DNA from: Alitta virens
Taxonomy: Eukaryota > Annelida > Polychaeta > Phyllodocida > Nereididae
Length of the DNA stretch: 64,000 nt
Direction of reading: 5' to 3'
NCBI GenBank assembly: GCA_932294295.1
Contig: OW028584.1
Span: forward strand, 27,613,970 to 27,677,969
A program made the translations under genes and the position numbers. Of the stretch, positions 34,101 to 45,229 are shown one piece after another. Numbering within the stretch: position 1 is the stretch's first letter; each line of letters opens with the position of its first letter. The notes beneath the pieces are model-generated. The model was not told the DNA's origin, did not search any database, and saw nothing but the letters and a program-made list of their open reading frames with translations.

Positions 34101-37100
34101 TCATTACTGCAAATATTGACACAGGCTGATTCACACCTACCACATAAGCTATAATGGCAGTTAACAGCCCTGGCTAGGGTCTATAGAAAGGTGTTTAATC
34201 ATAGAACAGCCAGTTTAAAAGAAAGGGATTGTGTAATTGTTATTTAATGCTATTGACCCTGTTAGTTCTACTGGGTCTGAAGCTTAGTCAGCTTATATGA
34301 CCGGCCACCAGAAGTAGACGTAATGATGAGATGGTAAGGCTGCTTGGAGTCCACACCATGTTACACAGTTACCCCATGGGTGAGGTCATTTACTTGCCTC
34401 AGCATAGACATCAAGTACAAGCTTGGAAGAAATATACATTTCTTCCAAGGTACAAGGTACCTTCATTTTAACGTCTCATGCGATCAATATCCAGCTGGGA
34501 TGTAGCTCATGAAGAGTGCCCAGGCTGGGGATCGAACTTGGGATCTTCGGAAATATTGGCAAATAGTGAATAGTGTGATGTAGCATAGGTTGAAATATGA
34601 TGGGTATTCAAATGGTGTGCAGCACTCAAGGGAAACTTGTTGCCCTCTCAGGCAAACAACTCAAATTTGGCTCATCCAGGTTACCTGGACAGTGATTTGA
34701 ACCCATAACCTCCATATATTTTGTCCATACCAACTGCCATTTTAGTAAATCCATCTTAATATCAGTGGGTGTAATTTGCAAATGTATCTTCAAAGAGTTA
34801 TCAAAACATGATAATCTGGCAACATTTAGCTGTCAAACAATTATTTGTTAATATGTAGTAAGTACTTACTGACCAACTTAAAATTGGAAATGCAATATGT
34901 GTTTTTCTCGGTCTTCCCAAGTTAGCTGCCTTTCAATTATTATTATTATTTATTTTATTTTTTTTGGTCTGTCGTTATGTTTTGGCCAGTAATAACTGAC
35001 CAACTCAAAATTGCAGAATCTATCATCATTAGGAAATTGAGATGCCTGACATAATACGCTCAACAAACCCTTGTTTAAACTTTACCCCTACCCCTTTACC
35101 CCTATCACATGTTCTGCCCTCGCTCTTTTGCTGGTTTGAACCCATTACCCCTGACTAAACATCAAACTCAATCCCATTAAACCAACAAACTGAAAATATT
35201 GGAAAACAAATTGTTTACACAGTGGCGACCTCTCGTGCTATTGGCATTAAATACTCAAATGGCGGTAAATTTGAAATTGGAGGAAAAGGGATATAAGTCA
35301 GGATTGTCTTATAAGATACATATTGTTAAACTTTGATGTGGACTTCAGACCTTGTCATCTCATCATTATGTCTGTCTAACAATGCGGGTGATGTGAGCTG
35401 AACAAGATGTAGAACAAAGCTACAGAGTCAGTCAGTTAGTTAGTCAGTCAGTCGTTGGTGAAAAAAGTTTGTCTAAGGTCAGTCAGCTAGCCAGATAGTC
35501 AGTCAGTCAGCCAAATAGTCAGCTAGTCAGCCAAATGGTCAGTCAGTCAGTCAGGCAGTCAGTAGGTTTCCAGGATTGATTTAAAAGCGTATCATTCTGA
35601 TATGGGATCTTTTCTGACACACACCATTTTGAGACAGGTGTCAAAATTCTACAGAATCACTTTAATTCCACAATGTCCTGTAACTCCGCAACCATTTGAC
35701 CAACAAACAACCAATTTTACAGGCTCCTTCTATAAACCATCAAAGAAACTTTCAAATTCTTTACAAACATGGCTCTTTTTTGCTTTTGAGGTGTTTCTTT
35801 AGATTTTTCATTTTAGGGGGTATGAACGTGCTTGAATAACCTGAAACTGGTGACCAGGTGCGGAGGGTATTTACATGGGGTTGCAAATGATAGGGGGTGA
35901 ATTAACAGGGTTGTGTTAGTATGAGGGGCCTATCATATCCAACCCCTTCATATTAGGTCATATTACACAATTTCTACAAATGCTTTAAGAATAGATTTTA
36001 TTCAAGCACTCAAAAATCACTAAAATGCAGGTTGAATACTCCGTGAGAATGGTGGTCAAAATATAGTATTTTAGTGTTAAAATTATCCTCAGTTCAAATT
36101 TCACAATTTTCCTGAACTTTCGACAAATTTCAAAATTCCACTCCCTTTGTGAAATTTTTGGCAGGATGATGATAGATTGAAGTGAAACTTTTGTCCAAAC
36201 ATATGTTCACAAATTTCGGCGTAATGGCAAAATTTTTAAAAGCACTGTTTTTATTTTGGTCAATAAAATGTGCAATTTTCTGTCATATTATCCAATTTAT
36301 GTGGCTCTGCTTGTGTTTGCCTTAGAATTACACACATTTTGCCAATTGTAAGAGCAAATATTCACTCTTGAAATATATTAAATAACTCTTTCCTTTTGTA
36401 TATTAACATTCTCAAACATTTTAAAATGGCTTTTGTGAGAAATGTTGCACAAAAAGGAATGTATTATGTTCCTTTTTTTTTGTATTTCTAATGAATCTTA
36501 ATGCATGGTAAATATTGAAATTTCTACACAAATTGCTTATGTATTATTGAAATAATTCATACGAAAATGAAAGCAAATTTAAATTGAACTTTAAGTGAAC
36601 TATAAGTCATATTTTAAGGGGTTGAAAAACTTTGAAATCGAGTTATGTTATAGACAGAGTCCAAGTATAAGCCATGAACTGTGTGTTGAATAAACACTGT
36701 CGTTATGGCATTCTATTTGCTCTTATATTGACACAGTGATTCTGGGCTGTGTGTATCATGGACTGTGTGCACACTGGGAAGCTAAGCTTTGGTTTATACA
36801 AGCTATGATAGCATCTTCAAAGGGCCTAATGGTCAGAGGATTTGAAAGGCACTAGGTTCGAATTTCTAAGTTGCATGAAAACAGGTAAAACATTCACCCC
36901 TTCAAAGGTAAAGGATCTTAAATTCAAAATGTCAGGAGCTGCCTCTAAAAAGTGAAGGTTTATTTTGGGTTATTTAAGTGATATCTTGCCTCTTTGATAG
37001 GATGTGGTCTGTCATGATTCAACGTTGATATTTAGAAGGGATCAACAATGTAATAGAGGGCATTTTGGTGACGTCATCAAATTGAAATTTTAAATATTCT

Positions 37101-40100
37101 TGTCAAAAAGTAGATGTCCAAATTTGAGAAGTACTAAGAGTTATTCTATTAATGCAAAAGTCTAAATTTCTTTATATTAAGCAGATGATTTAAAAACATG
37201 AATTCATTAATTTATAGTTAGCTATTACTCTATGCTACAGATGATGTCTTTAATTAATATTTATGCAAATCATAGATGTATAGATATTCATACTAATGCA
37301 TTTCCACCAGAAAATCCACAAATCCTTCATAAATTCTTTCAATAGATATTGCTAAGTTCTTAGCATATCTCTTGCAATCTATTATCACTCCAATTAATTG
37401 CTAAATCACTGTTAATTGCTAAGTGTCTGCCAAGTATTGCCCATTTAGCCTCAATGTCACTCATGCAGTGTGACTTTACAAACACTTTAAGTTGTAGACT
37501 ATTTAGTGGCTGAAGGAGCTGCAATTAGATTTTTGGGGAACCCCACTGTGCAGGTGTCCCCCAGCCTCGCCCTGGTGATCCGCGAGGTGCATTGTGGGTA
37601 GGGAACAATGGCCGCCTGGGCGATAATAAGGGAGGTTATCAATCACTGTCATTGGAGGCCATTATAGCTCCGCAGAAACGAATCTAACTCTTGGAAATTG
37701 GTGTTAGGAGCAGAGCACAATCTCTGCGAGTTGTAATAGAAGTCAAAATTGAGCGAAGCACCTCCTTAAAAGTCAAGATTTTAAGGAATTAAGTGAAGGG
37801 CCAGCACTACAGCTGTCAGTTTGTCACTGCCTTTAATTGTACCTCTACACATTGACCTGTTTGTGAGATCAGTGCAACATTCTATCACATCAATCAGAAG
37901 TTAGTTCTGAGTCTATTAGCTGTTTTTCATCCTAAAAACCGAATACATTTCCCAAAAAAAGTGCGTTGAGCAATGTCAGTAGAAGTTGTTTCTAATATAA
38001 TTTACAATATAGCTAATCTTCTTTGGATTTTTGCTTGACTATGTCAGTCAGTTTACAGAGCGATGATTGATTGGTTGATTGATTGATTGATTGATATTAC
38101 AATTCAGTACCATCCCCAGAGAAAGTGCTAATGCTAATACTTTTATAGATAGATGGAACATGGTTCCATTAACATTTGATTGATTGATTGATTCATTCAT
38201 TTCATTTGTTTAAAAAAAGTCTTTCGAATTTGTTCAGTATTTTCACTGAAATAATTATATTGTGAATAAGGTTTTAGAATTAAACAATTCTTGAAGCCTA
38301 GGTAATATAGGTCAGTTATTAAAAGGCAATTGCAATTCAGATTGTCAATTTTAATTGCTTTGGATATTTTAATACACTCTGAGCCATTGAGTTAACTGAT
38401 TTTAACTCTCTTTTTGTGACAACATCCTATTATTTGAATAGTGCACTCATCCTACTCTTTGACTGGTCAACAAACATTGCACCCCTTTCTTAGACTGGTG
38501 TCCTGACAGCTGGTGAATGAATCCCATTGCTTTGAAGGGCCTTGATGTCTTCATAGTGCCAGTCTCAATTACACTGCCACTAGGTGGCCTGTTCAAATCG
38601 AAATTGAGGCTCAGATTAGAATCTTTTTGTTGACAAACACCAGGGGGAAGAAACACTTCTTAAAAGTGCTATTGTTAAGTATTGCACAATGCTATCGTAA
38701 ATTAAGGGAGTTTAATTTTAAATTTACTCTAACTTATCTTGGACTGTCATTGTAATCGACCTACGAAATTATAAGAAATGTCTTGTATTTTAAACATAAC
38801 TGTTACAATTTCATTAATTGAATTAATGGCTCTTAAATAATTATGTGAAACATTCTATTTATATCATTAACGGCAGATATATGTTCTCAATTAACAGTAG
38901 GATATACTCAGTAGTTAGTAATATGTCTTGTGGAGTAACCCTATAATAAATATGCACATAACAAGTACAGTCATATAATGAATCAATAAAGTTGACATAA
39001 TATACTGATGACCAAAGAAATTAGGATTCATATTACAAAAATAACTTTACCATAAAATGTTATGTTATTCTGCAGCATGGCCAACCACAAAAACCATTGT
39101 GGAAAAAACCATCTTCCTAATCCTTACCTCAATTTGAAAGCACATCGACAGATCATTTGCTTGTTTGGTTTTCATTCGGGGGGTAGATTTATCTTTTCGG
39201 CAGTTTGTTCGTGAACAACTAAACAATGGCTGTCCGTGTTGTGGAATAAGTTGATGTCGAAATCTGGTCGCAAAATGGTTTATAAACAGTGAAAAAACAA
39301 GCAAAAGAAAGCAACTGTAAATACGTTTGAACGATTAACACATTGACTCGATGATAAATCAATTGGACTCCTAAACCGTAGAGTTAACAATTGACAATGG
39401 TCACGTGACCAAGTGATTGTTAAATCAATTGTTCTCCCACCATTGTTTGATTGTTGAAGTGAATCACCCGACAGGGGTTGTAAACTGAATAATGGGGTGT
39501 CAATTACCCAAGCTACCTGCTGTTTACTGTGGTTAAAATGTAACAAAAAATGGGGAAAAGTTACAGGTCATGAGGTTTTGAACTCAACCATTAGGATGGG
39601 TGATCAAATGGTTAAAGTATTGGCAAGCTCCTCTGGTTCCAAGTTCGAATCACAGCCACTCCAGCTGGCAGTATTTCGCTTAATATATTAATTTGGCAGT
39701 GCCCTTTAATATGTGTCTATGCTAGGGCAATTGAATGACTCCACCCTTAGGCTAGATTTGTAACATGGTGTCATTCCATCCTTACATTTACCCCTGGCAG
39801 TTGGTTACATCAGGTGACTATGATTAAAATAAACCCAAAATAATTAATTGTAAAATTGTGCTTAACTAGCTTGTATGACAAAACAGTGAGATTTTCATTT
39901 CTAAACCGTTTTTCGGAATTATAAATTCATCAGATGCTTTGGTTTGCTACAGGGAGCAAATGTCAATAAATTTCCACTAAATTTGGTTGTGTATATCATA
40001 TGGGATCCAGCAACTCATTGCTTGCCCAGATTCAGATGTACACAAGAACTCATTAAATGGCTTACTAATTGACATTCGTGACAACTTAAACAAATCCTTG

Positions 40101-40706
40101 TCGCAAAAGTAACCTCATAATATTTTTTGTTTCCGCACTTCTTGCCTGTCTTTGTCTATGCTGTCCTAATCTTCCTGCATTTGATTCACTGTTTTAACAT
40201 TAAAGTTAATTCAGATAGGTAATTTTTATTTCACTTACTTTTCAGACGAAGAAATTGAAATCGGGTCAACCTGCAGCCCGGGGTCACGTGACGACGAGGA
40301 AATCAACATAGACGACGATGACGTCAAGGGCAGTGGAGGTCATGACGTCACATCCGGCGGCAGCAAATCGCGACGCAGACGAACTGCGTTCACCAGCGAA
40401 CAACTTTTGGAACTAGAAAAAGAATTTCACAGCAAAAAGTACTTATCATTGACTGAAAGATCGCAAATTGCTCACAATTTGAAACTGAGCGAAGTGCAGG
40501 TGAAGATTTGGTTCCAAAACAGGAGAGCGAAATGGAAAAGGGTAAAAGCGGGCTACATCAACGGCAGAGCACCGACTAACACGTCACCGGGAGAGCAAAA
40601 TAAACCAAAAATCATCGTCCCTATCCCTGTGCATGTAAACAGGATGGCCATTCGTTCTCAGCATCAACAATTGGAAAGATCAGGAAGGCTGATACCCCAC
40701 AGATAA
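27776..40706 (+). CDS. Gbx: Gbx homeobox transcription factor (3 coding exons)
   Basis: The spliced CDS is join(27776..28105, 29223..29400, 40246..40706), 969 nt for 322 residues plus TAA. All junctions are GT-AG and keep the frame (phase 0, then phase 1). Residues 5-20 contain [16 protein letters not shown], the Gbx N-terminal eh1-like motif (vertebrate Gbx2 has AFSIDSLIG), expected to recruit Groucho-type corepressors. A Pro/Ser/His-rich region follows, then an acidic stretch (about 170-197) and the homeodomain at 211-270. The homeodomain has F218, W258, F259, Q260, N261 and R263 at canonical positions 8, 48, 49, 50, 51 and 53. The C-terminal tail keeps [20 protein letters not shown], diagnostic of Gbx. 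Family knowledge: a nuclear DNA-binding protein that patterns the nervous system behind the Otx domain. The start is the first ATG after an in-frame TAG at 27710. Compared with vertebrate Gbx2, the homeodomain has Ser at position 22 where Cys is usual and Asn at 37 where Ala is usual. Confidence 0.98.
28106..29222 (+). other. Gbx: Gbx intron 1
   Basis: 1117 bp, GT-AG, phase 0, strongly AT-rich. No further ORF, repeat family or obvious motif cluster was seen inside it. Confidence 0.92.
29223..29400 (+). CDS. Gbx: Gbx coding exon 2
   Basis: 178 nt, encoding residues 111-169 plus the first base of codon 170. The acceptor is a pyrimidine-rich ...CATTTCAG and the donor is GATG|GTAAGC. The product is Gly/Pro/Ser-rich and then becomes [18 protein letters not shown]. 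The exon is much more GC-rich than the introns on either side, which supports coding constraint. It is too short to stand out as an ORF. Confidence 0.93.
32124..32271. mobile_element. foldback element / near-palindrome
   Basis: The left arm starts TACATGGCCAAATGTGCC and the right arm ends GGCACAATTGGCCATGTA. The arms stay complementary almost to the centre, each with CACGTGCGTTTTCCATG and an inner AAAACGCATGGTTTTT unit. The structure is flanked by TA, so it may be a small MITE. It lies in Gbx intron 2. Confidence 0.85.
32306..32622 (+). mobile_element. tRNA-derived SINE, family A, full-length
   Basis: The head (GGGTGGCCTAATGGTTAAGG) is identical to that of the 15.7 kb copy. The B box is degraded, and the tail ends in a short ACATAG repeat. 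It lies in Gbx intron 2 in the sense orientation, just after the foldback element. Confidence 0.9.
34262..34560 (-). mobile_element. tRNA-derived SINE, family A, near full-length
   Basis: Reverse orientation: ACTGGGTCTGAAGCTTAGTC, then the GACGTAATGATGAGAT box, CAGCATAGACAT, and a reversed B box (GGATCGAACTTGGGATC). It carries a perfect 12-bp-arm hairpin, CTTGGAAGAAAT...ATTTCTTCCAAG, near 34421-34449 that other copies lack. It lies in Gbx intron 2. Confidence 0.88.
35425..35572. repeat. degenerate (GTCA)n in Gbx intron 2
   Basis: Runs of GTCAGTCAGTTAGTTAGTCA and AGCCAAATAGTCAGCTAGTC with drifted spacers. Confidence 0.85.
37540..37770 (+). promoter_or_regulatory. GC-richer candidate enhancer in Gbx intron 2
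   Basis: It stands out from AT-rich surroundings. It holds an E-box (CAGGTG, 37551), GCATTGTGGGTAGGG (37589-37603), a SOX-like ACAATGG (37605-37611), the PBX-HOX type octamer ATCAATCA (37638-37645) and a dyad GCAGAG...CTCTGC near 37711-37728. Function inferred only. Confidence 0.4.
38066..38198. repeat. (GATT)n short tracts
   Basis: GATTGATTGGTTGATTGATT at 38066-38095 and a second short tract at 38178-38195. Confidence 0.85.
38578..38589 (+). promoter_or_regulatory. CTCF-core-like site in Gbx intron 2
   Basis: CCACTAGGTGGC, an exact match to the core consensus, 1.7 kb before the homeobox exon. Confidence 0.45.
39383..39456 (+). promoter_or_regulatory. SOX-like / E-box cluster in Gbx intron 2
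   Basis: Within 74 bp: GTTAAC, ACAATGG (39394-39400), the palindrome GGTCACGTGACC (39399-39410), ATTGTT at 39416, 39428 and 39450, and CCATTGTT (39440-39447). It sits 0.8 kb before the homeobox exon. Candidate enhancer; motif reading only. Confidence 0.4.
39590..39830 (+). mobile_element. tRNA-derived SINE, family A, diverged
   Basis: Head ATCAAATGGTTAAAGTATTG with a B-box-like AAGTTCGAATC, then GTGTCTATGCTAGGGCAA and TAACATGGTGTC. It is more diverged than the 32.3 kb copy. It lies in Gbx intron 2, 0.4 kb upstream of the homeobox exon. Confidence 0.75.
40246..40706 (+). CDS. Gbx: Gbx coding exon 3 with homeobox
   Basis: 461 nt, completing codon 170 (G|AC, Asp) and encoding residues 171-322. 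It begins at CTTTTCAG|ACGAAG. It encodes an acidic Asp/Glu run, a Gly/Ser linker, the basic KSRRRR homeodomain N-terminal arm, the full homeodomain (40368-40547) and the conserved tail. The region before the homeodomain is open in this frame back to the acceptor, so the homeodomain is not split by an intron. Confidence 0.98.
40368..40547 (+). other. Gbx: homeobox (60-codon homeodomain of Gbx)
   Basis: Residues 211-270. Helix 3 reads [16 protein letters not shown], with Gln at position 50, as in Antennapedia-class factors that bind TAATTA-like sites. The arm [19 protein letters not shown] is the Gbx form. Confidence 0.97.
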
Positions 40707-41500
40707 CGCATGCGCAATGAGGATTCTGACACTTCCGTTTTGTGACGTCACCATCACATGATTACGTCACACAGGACTTGACAGTTGTTTGACACTTTCA
40801 TTGTGACACTGACTGGATACCTTGAATTGCATATATATATATATTCATAAAGAATACTTTTATTTCATGGTGCAAAAGACTGAAATTTCCCATGAAATGG
40901 ACAGCAATCAAAATATGCATTTTCATTAAGCTGAAGTTTCTATGACAATGTTAATTATGCTTCCATGAACGTTTATTGTGTCAAAGAATTTATATATAAT
41001 TTATCCAGTTGTCTTTCCATTTAACGATGTTCTTTTTCTTTGTGAAATTTTCGCCCAATTTGTTTTTGTTAATCATCTGGTTATAAATCACGGAGTTAAT
41101 ATTTGAGTATCAATTAAACGCCGAGGCAATGCTTAAAATGAGACATATTGGAATAGGGATATGCCCTTAAATAATAATATTCATAAGCAGAATTTCATGA
41201 TTTGGATGACATTATTAGACCTTACTTAAGTAACACAAAATGGCGAATATTTTCAATCCAAATGTTCCAATTTTTTTCCATATATTTATTTCTTCAGAAG
41301 TTCTCTCCTGTTATTGTTTACTATTTATCTGTTATATTATTAGTAAGCTCTTTATTTATATCGAGGTTAAGTGGTAAGGTGCTGCATTAGGTAATGCATT
41401 ACCAATGGTATTGCATCACCACAATAACTATGAAATATGTGTTATGTATTTGGAATATGACAATGAAACCTGGATTAAATAAATTTGTAATATTTGCTTT
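40707..41500 (+). other. Gbx: Gbx 3' UTR with candidate poly(A) signal
   Basis: AT-rich sequence after the Gbx stop. The best AATAAA is at 41478-41483 (GATTAAATAAATTTG), giving a 3' UTR of about 790 nt. A (TA)n tract lies near 40831-40842. Confidence 0.5.
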
Positions 41501-41883
41501 AAACATTTTGCTTGTTTATTATATAAGATGAGGATGAAAGTATGGTGGAAACATTCTGTGCTAAATTTCACTCATAGCTAACTTTTACGTTCCAAACAGC
41601 CTGGTTTAATTGCTGAAGATTACTTGAGTACGTCAGGCAGGTACATGTAAATTTGCATAAATAATGAATTAACCAGTTTAATAGGTTACTCAACATTAAG
41701 CAGCCCACTCAAGTGAAACCAGACATCCACTCAGTTTTAACTATATCCAGTTAAGTAAGGACATGACGATTTATCTGTTGATAGCCAATATAGTTAAGTT
41801 AAAACATGAGGTATCAAACAAATTCAATCTAATTAGACTAAAAATTTATTATCTGTAAGTAGTGGTCAGTGATGGTGGATGGA

Positions 41884-42047
41884 TTAGGGCTTTATGTCCT
41901 GTATTTCTGCACCTGATGGGCTAATTAATATAGGCATGGACCATGGCAATGAGATGAAGGATGAAACAGCCAACCAAAATAGGCTCGACCGGGAATTGAA
42001 CCCGGGACCAAGTTGTCGGAATCCCAATGTGCTATCACTGAGCTAGC
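41884..42047 (-). mobile_element. tRNA-derived SINE, family B, diverged copy
   Basis: Minus-strand copy. It begins at the tail (ATTAGGGCTTTATGTCCTG), then shows GGCAATGAGATGAAGGATG and a reversed B box (GGGAATTGAACCCGGGACC), and ends at the reversed A box (TGAGCTAGC). It is more diverged than the other two, and no target duplication was seen. Confidence 0.88.
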
Positions 42048-42119
42048 AGTAATACAGGAATGCAGCAATAAGTTAAAAGTGTTTCTCTTAGCCAAGCTGG
42101 GACAGAGTCTATTGCAGCT

Positions 42120-42480
42120 TATACATGAGTGACCCAGTGGTTAAGGAACCATTTGCCACTTCTACTGGTCTTGGGTTCGATTTCTGGTACATCATGAGGA
42201 ACTAGCCTATGCATAAAATAAACATGCCAGCATGTAAACTGTTAGTACACTGCAAGTCCACCTCACTATTAAGACCACTTCAATGTTAAAACCACTCCAT
42301 TTTTTGACTTAAATATTTTCTTACCATTGCATATAGTTCCTATAGTACCTCTGTTATATAACCACCTTACCGGTAGGCTTATATAAGACAAGTAAAATTT
42401 CGTACCCAAAATCTTAATGGCGATGTGCCACTGTATTTGGTGTTCATGCTGAGGCAAGTAAAATATCCCACACAAGAAGT
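42120..42480 (+). mobile_element. family A SINE, broken copy
   Basis: Head at 42127-42190 (CCCAGTGGTTAAGG, then GGGTTCGATTTC) and body fragment at 42438-42470 (TTCATGCTGAGGCAAGTAAA), separated by about 240 bp of unrelated sequence. The two parts could be separate insertions. Confidence 0.55.
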
Positions 42481-42795
42481 ACATGAGTATCACCAAACGA
42501 TACTGGATAGAAACTAGACCTCGACTGTAGAGCAAGCTCACATAGCAATATTGTAGTGTTTTAAAGATGTTACATGGAATCAAGACAAAGTCCAGTAGTA
42601 TGCTTGGCAGAGAGGGTGGCCTCGACATTTATTTAGGAATGGATCAACTTCAAACCCAGTACTGAGGGCTCTAGGGTTCCTCCATGGCTTTTCTTTCTTG
42701 CAGGCCATTGCCTGTCTTTTTCTCATTGGCTCACTGCAGGCTTCCCTGTCAGTGCTCTATTGGCCAAGAGGTTCTGGTCTCATGACCTTCAACCA

Positions 42796-42808
42796 TGACC
42801 TTTGACCA
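42796..42808 (-). promoter_or_regulatory. DR1 nuclear-receptor site
   Basis: TGACCT-T-TGACCA, close to the consensus DR1, 2.1 kb downstream of the Gbx stop codon. Another TGACCT-like half-site (TGACCTTC) lies at 42783. Confidence 0.4.
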
Positions 42809-43423
42809 GGTGTAATACATCCTTAACATTGACTCTTTAACTTTAAGGTTTACATAGGTAACAAGACTTTAAGAGTCTAAAGATATATAATAATACCAGA
42901 TCAATGAGATCTGAATATAATCTTAGTTTTCATAACATGACAATATACATGAATAATCATCACTTTCATATTTATAACCGGTTGGAGAACTTTCTATAAG
43001 CCAACCCAAGAAAACTTCCGAACAAAACTACATGCCATTATTTCGCATTTACACCTGTTGAGCTACTTTACAGAGCATGAATATCATCAGAATATGCCCT
43101 TTCAAATGTTACGCTGTAGGGCGGAGATAGACAGCTGCAAAAGTAGTTCCATTATACAAATATTCATGGGCAAACCGCATCGCTGCCTCATTTCCCAGGT
43201 GTCTTCATACGCCGTTGCCTAGTGAAAATGATTCGGAAAATTATCACGTGCTTTTTTCATTGCTGATGAAAATAACAGTAGGGCCTAATGATAGCGAGCA
43301 AAAATTTTATAGAGAAAATTCATGCTTTATGTTTAATTATCAATAACTTTTACACACATAAATTTAATAACATAACTGTAATATATTTTTTTACACAGTA
43401 TATCTATGTCGTATGTCTGTGTG

Positions 43424-43550
43424 GTACTAGGTCTGAAGCTCAGTCAGCTTATACAACCAGCTGCCAGAGGCAGACGTAATGATGAGACGATCAGGCTGCT
43501 TGGAGTTCAAACCATTTCAGACATTTACTAATGGGTCGTTTTACTCTATC
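43424..43550 (-). mobile_element. family A SINE, 3' part
   Basis: Contains GTCTGAAGCTCAGTCAGC, CAGAGGCAGACGTAATGATG and GGCTGCTTGGAGT. Confidence 0.78.
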
Positions 43551-43739
43551 GACTTTGGACACCTCATAATTAAGACCACTCAATTGTAAGGCTACTTCTA
43601 ATTGATCACTATATGGATGACCTTAAACTGAGATTATAGTATGCCACATGTGGTACCAAAGGCAGAAATAAGGATGAGATTATGGATTGAAATATAAAAA
43701 AAAAAGATATGTGGTGTATTTTAACAAATACAGTCCTGG

Positions 43740-43862
43740 ATTACTGGGTCTGAGACTTTATTTATTTATTCAAATATATTTAAAAACAGGATTACAACAT
43801 TCAGACAAAGCTGTTTTTCAAGTTGGTCCTGTGACAAAAAAACATAAAACAATGATCTCAGA
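43740..43862 (-). repeat. retroelement 3'-end-like fragment with ATAAATAA tail
   Basis: On the minus strand this reads towards a terminal AATAAATAAATAAAG after CCTGTTTTTAAATATATTTG, a layout typical of non-LTR retroelement or retrocopy 3' ends. It sits directly beside a family A SINE. Confidence 0.4.
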
Positions 43863-44050
43863 CCTATAGTACGCTCGTATGACTAGCTCAGCTGGCAGAG
43901 GCAGACGTAATTATGAAATGATAAGGCCTGGGAGTCCAAACCATCTTACACATTAACCCCGATTGGTGGGGTCTTATACTGGCCTCAGCATAGACACCGA
44001 GTACAGGCACCTCCAAACTAACGTCTCAGTGCAACTATCTCATCACCGTT
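43863..44050 (-). mobile_element. family A SINE, partial
   Basis: Contains GCAGAGGCAGACGTAATTAT, TGGCCTCAGCATAGACACCG and TAACGTCTCAGTG. The tRNA-like head is missing. Confidence 0.78.
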
Positions 44051-44846
44051 TTTATTCAATTTTCCACTTTCAACAATCATGGCACTCTGCAATATCTTAT
44101 TTGCAATATATTACCATGGTGCACTCAACAAATTTTAGGATTTACCAATTAATTACACAAATGTCCCAACAAAAAGACGCGCGTTTACTTATAGAATTGC
44201 AACCTCACGCGCACATGCGCTTTTTGCAAAATTTCGTCTGGTATCCATAGCGATCGAATGTTTATTTTCTGCTTCATCACACAGGGCAAAAAAATGGTTT
44301 CGATTTCACTGAAACATGTTTGTTGATGGGTTTTCCGTCTTTTCTCATCAAATTGCTCGACCGCTGATGTAAATTTGGGGTTTTTGAGGCAGGAAAGGGG
44401 TGTTTGCCCCCAAAATGGCAGTTTTTATAACAAGTGGTGAGTAATCAGTGGCAACAAAAGTGATTCAGAGGAAACTGTTTGGGTTTCTAATCAGAAAAAG
44501 TGGTCACAATTTTACATTAATATCCTGTAAGTTATGTTAGGCTCACATAAAGGCGACTTCGCTATTGAGGCCATATTTGGGCTAACTGCACTGTATCTGG
44601 CTCCAAGGAGCTAAAGTCTTGCTTTTTAAAAGAACACTTGTTAGACAACCTCGCCATTGAGACCAATTATTTCTATCCAACTTCATTCTTGTAATTCACT
44701 TTGCAATAATCACTTCGCTATTAAGACCAACAAATATCTCAGAATTAACGCATAAATCATTCTACCTCGCAACTACAGCTGCCTCCAATAAAACTCATAC
44801 GACTCGCTAAAACGGGGTTTAGTAGTGAAGCTCCACCCACCATATA

Positions 44847-45229
44847 TAGTTAGTTTCATAAAATATGGCTATTTCTGGCTGTACCTATAACTGGTTAAAG
44901 CCAGCCACTTCTGTCTACTCCTAGCTAATAGTCGGATTAAACCTACCACCATTGAAAAAAATGTAAATGTTGCTAAATGTTAGAAATTTATCTCATATCA
45001 TAAATATGTATGTATACAAAATAGATATGCATCTTTTAAATGAAAAACTTACAAATACTAATTACTCTCTACTTATCACCAAATGGTGCTGCATGTACTT
45101 ATAGATCCGGCTTTGAGTCGCCAGCTATAGCCAGATAGTTCCATTTAGTGGCAGGTAGCATCGTACAGCAGAAGTTGTCTAGCTTTGTTTAGGTTCAACT
45201 GGACAGGACGTTTTTAATGAAACTAACTG
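44847..45229. mobile_element. Tc1/mariner-like MITE, complete copy
   Basis: The left TAGTTAGTTTCATAAAA and right TTTAATGAAACTAACTG are inverted repeats (consensus CAGTTAGTTTCAT). They are flanked by TA dinucleotides, as expected for Tc1/mariner insertion. The element is 383 bp with no transposase ORF. A second copy lies at 21454. Confidence 0.82.

Larger units (their letters stand above)
29401..40245 (+). other. Gbx: Gbx intron 2 (10.8 kb)
   Basis: GT-AG, phase 1, 10,845 bp. It contains a foldback element (32124-32271), SINE copies (32306-32622 plus, 34262-34560 minus, 39590-39830 plus), a GTCA-type degenerate repeat near 35425-35570, a GC-richer patch at 37540-37770 and a SOX/E-box cluster at 39383-39456. 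The rest is AT-rich and featureless to the eye. No other gene was seen within it. Confidence 0.9.

Noticed and set aside
42269..42628. 119-codon minus-strand ORF
   Set aside because: AT-rich, overlaps a SINE fragment, no recognisable family or splice signals.
43963..44250. 95-codon ORF
   Set aside because: Its first third is a reverse-strand SINE body; the rest shows no family.
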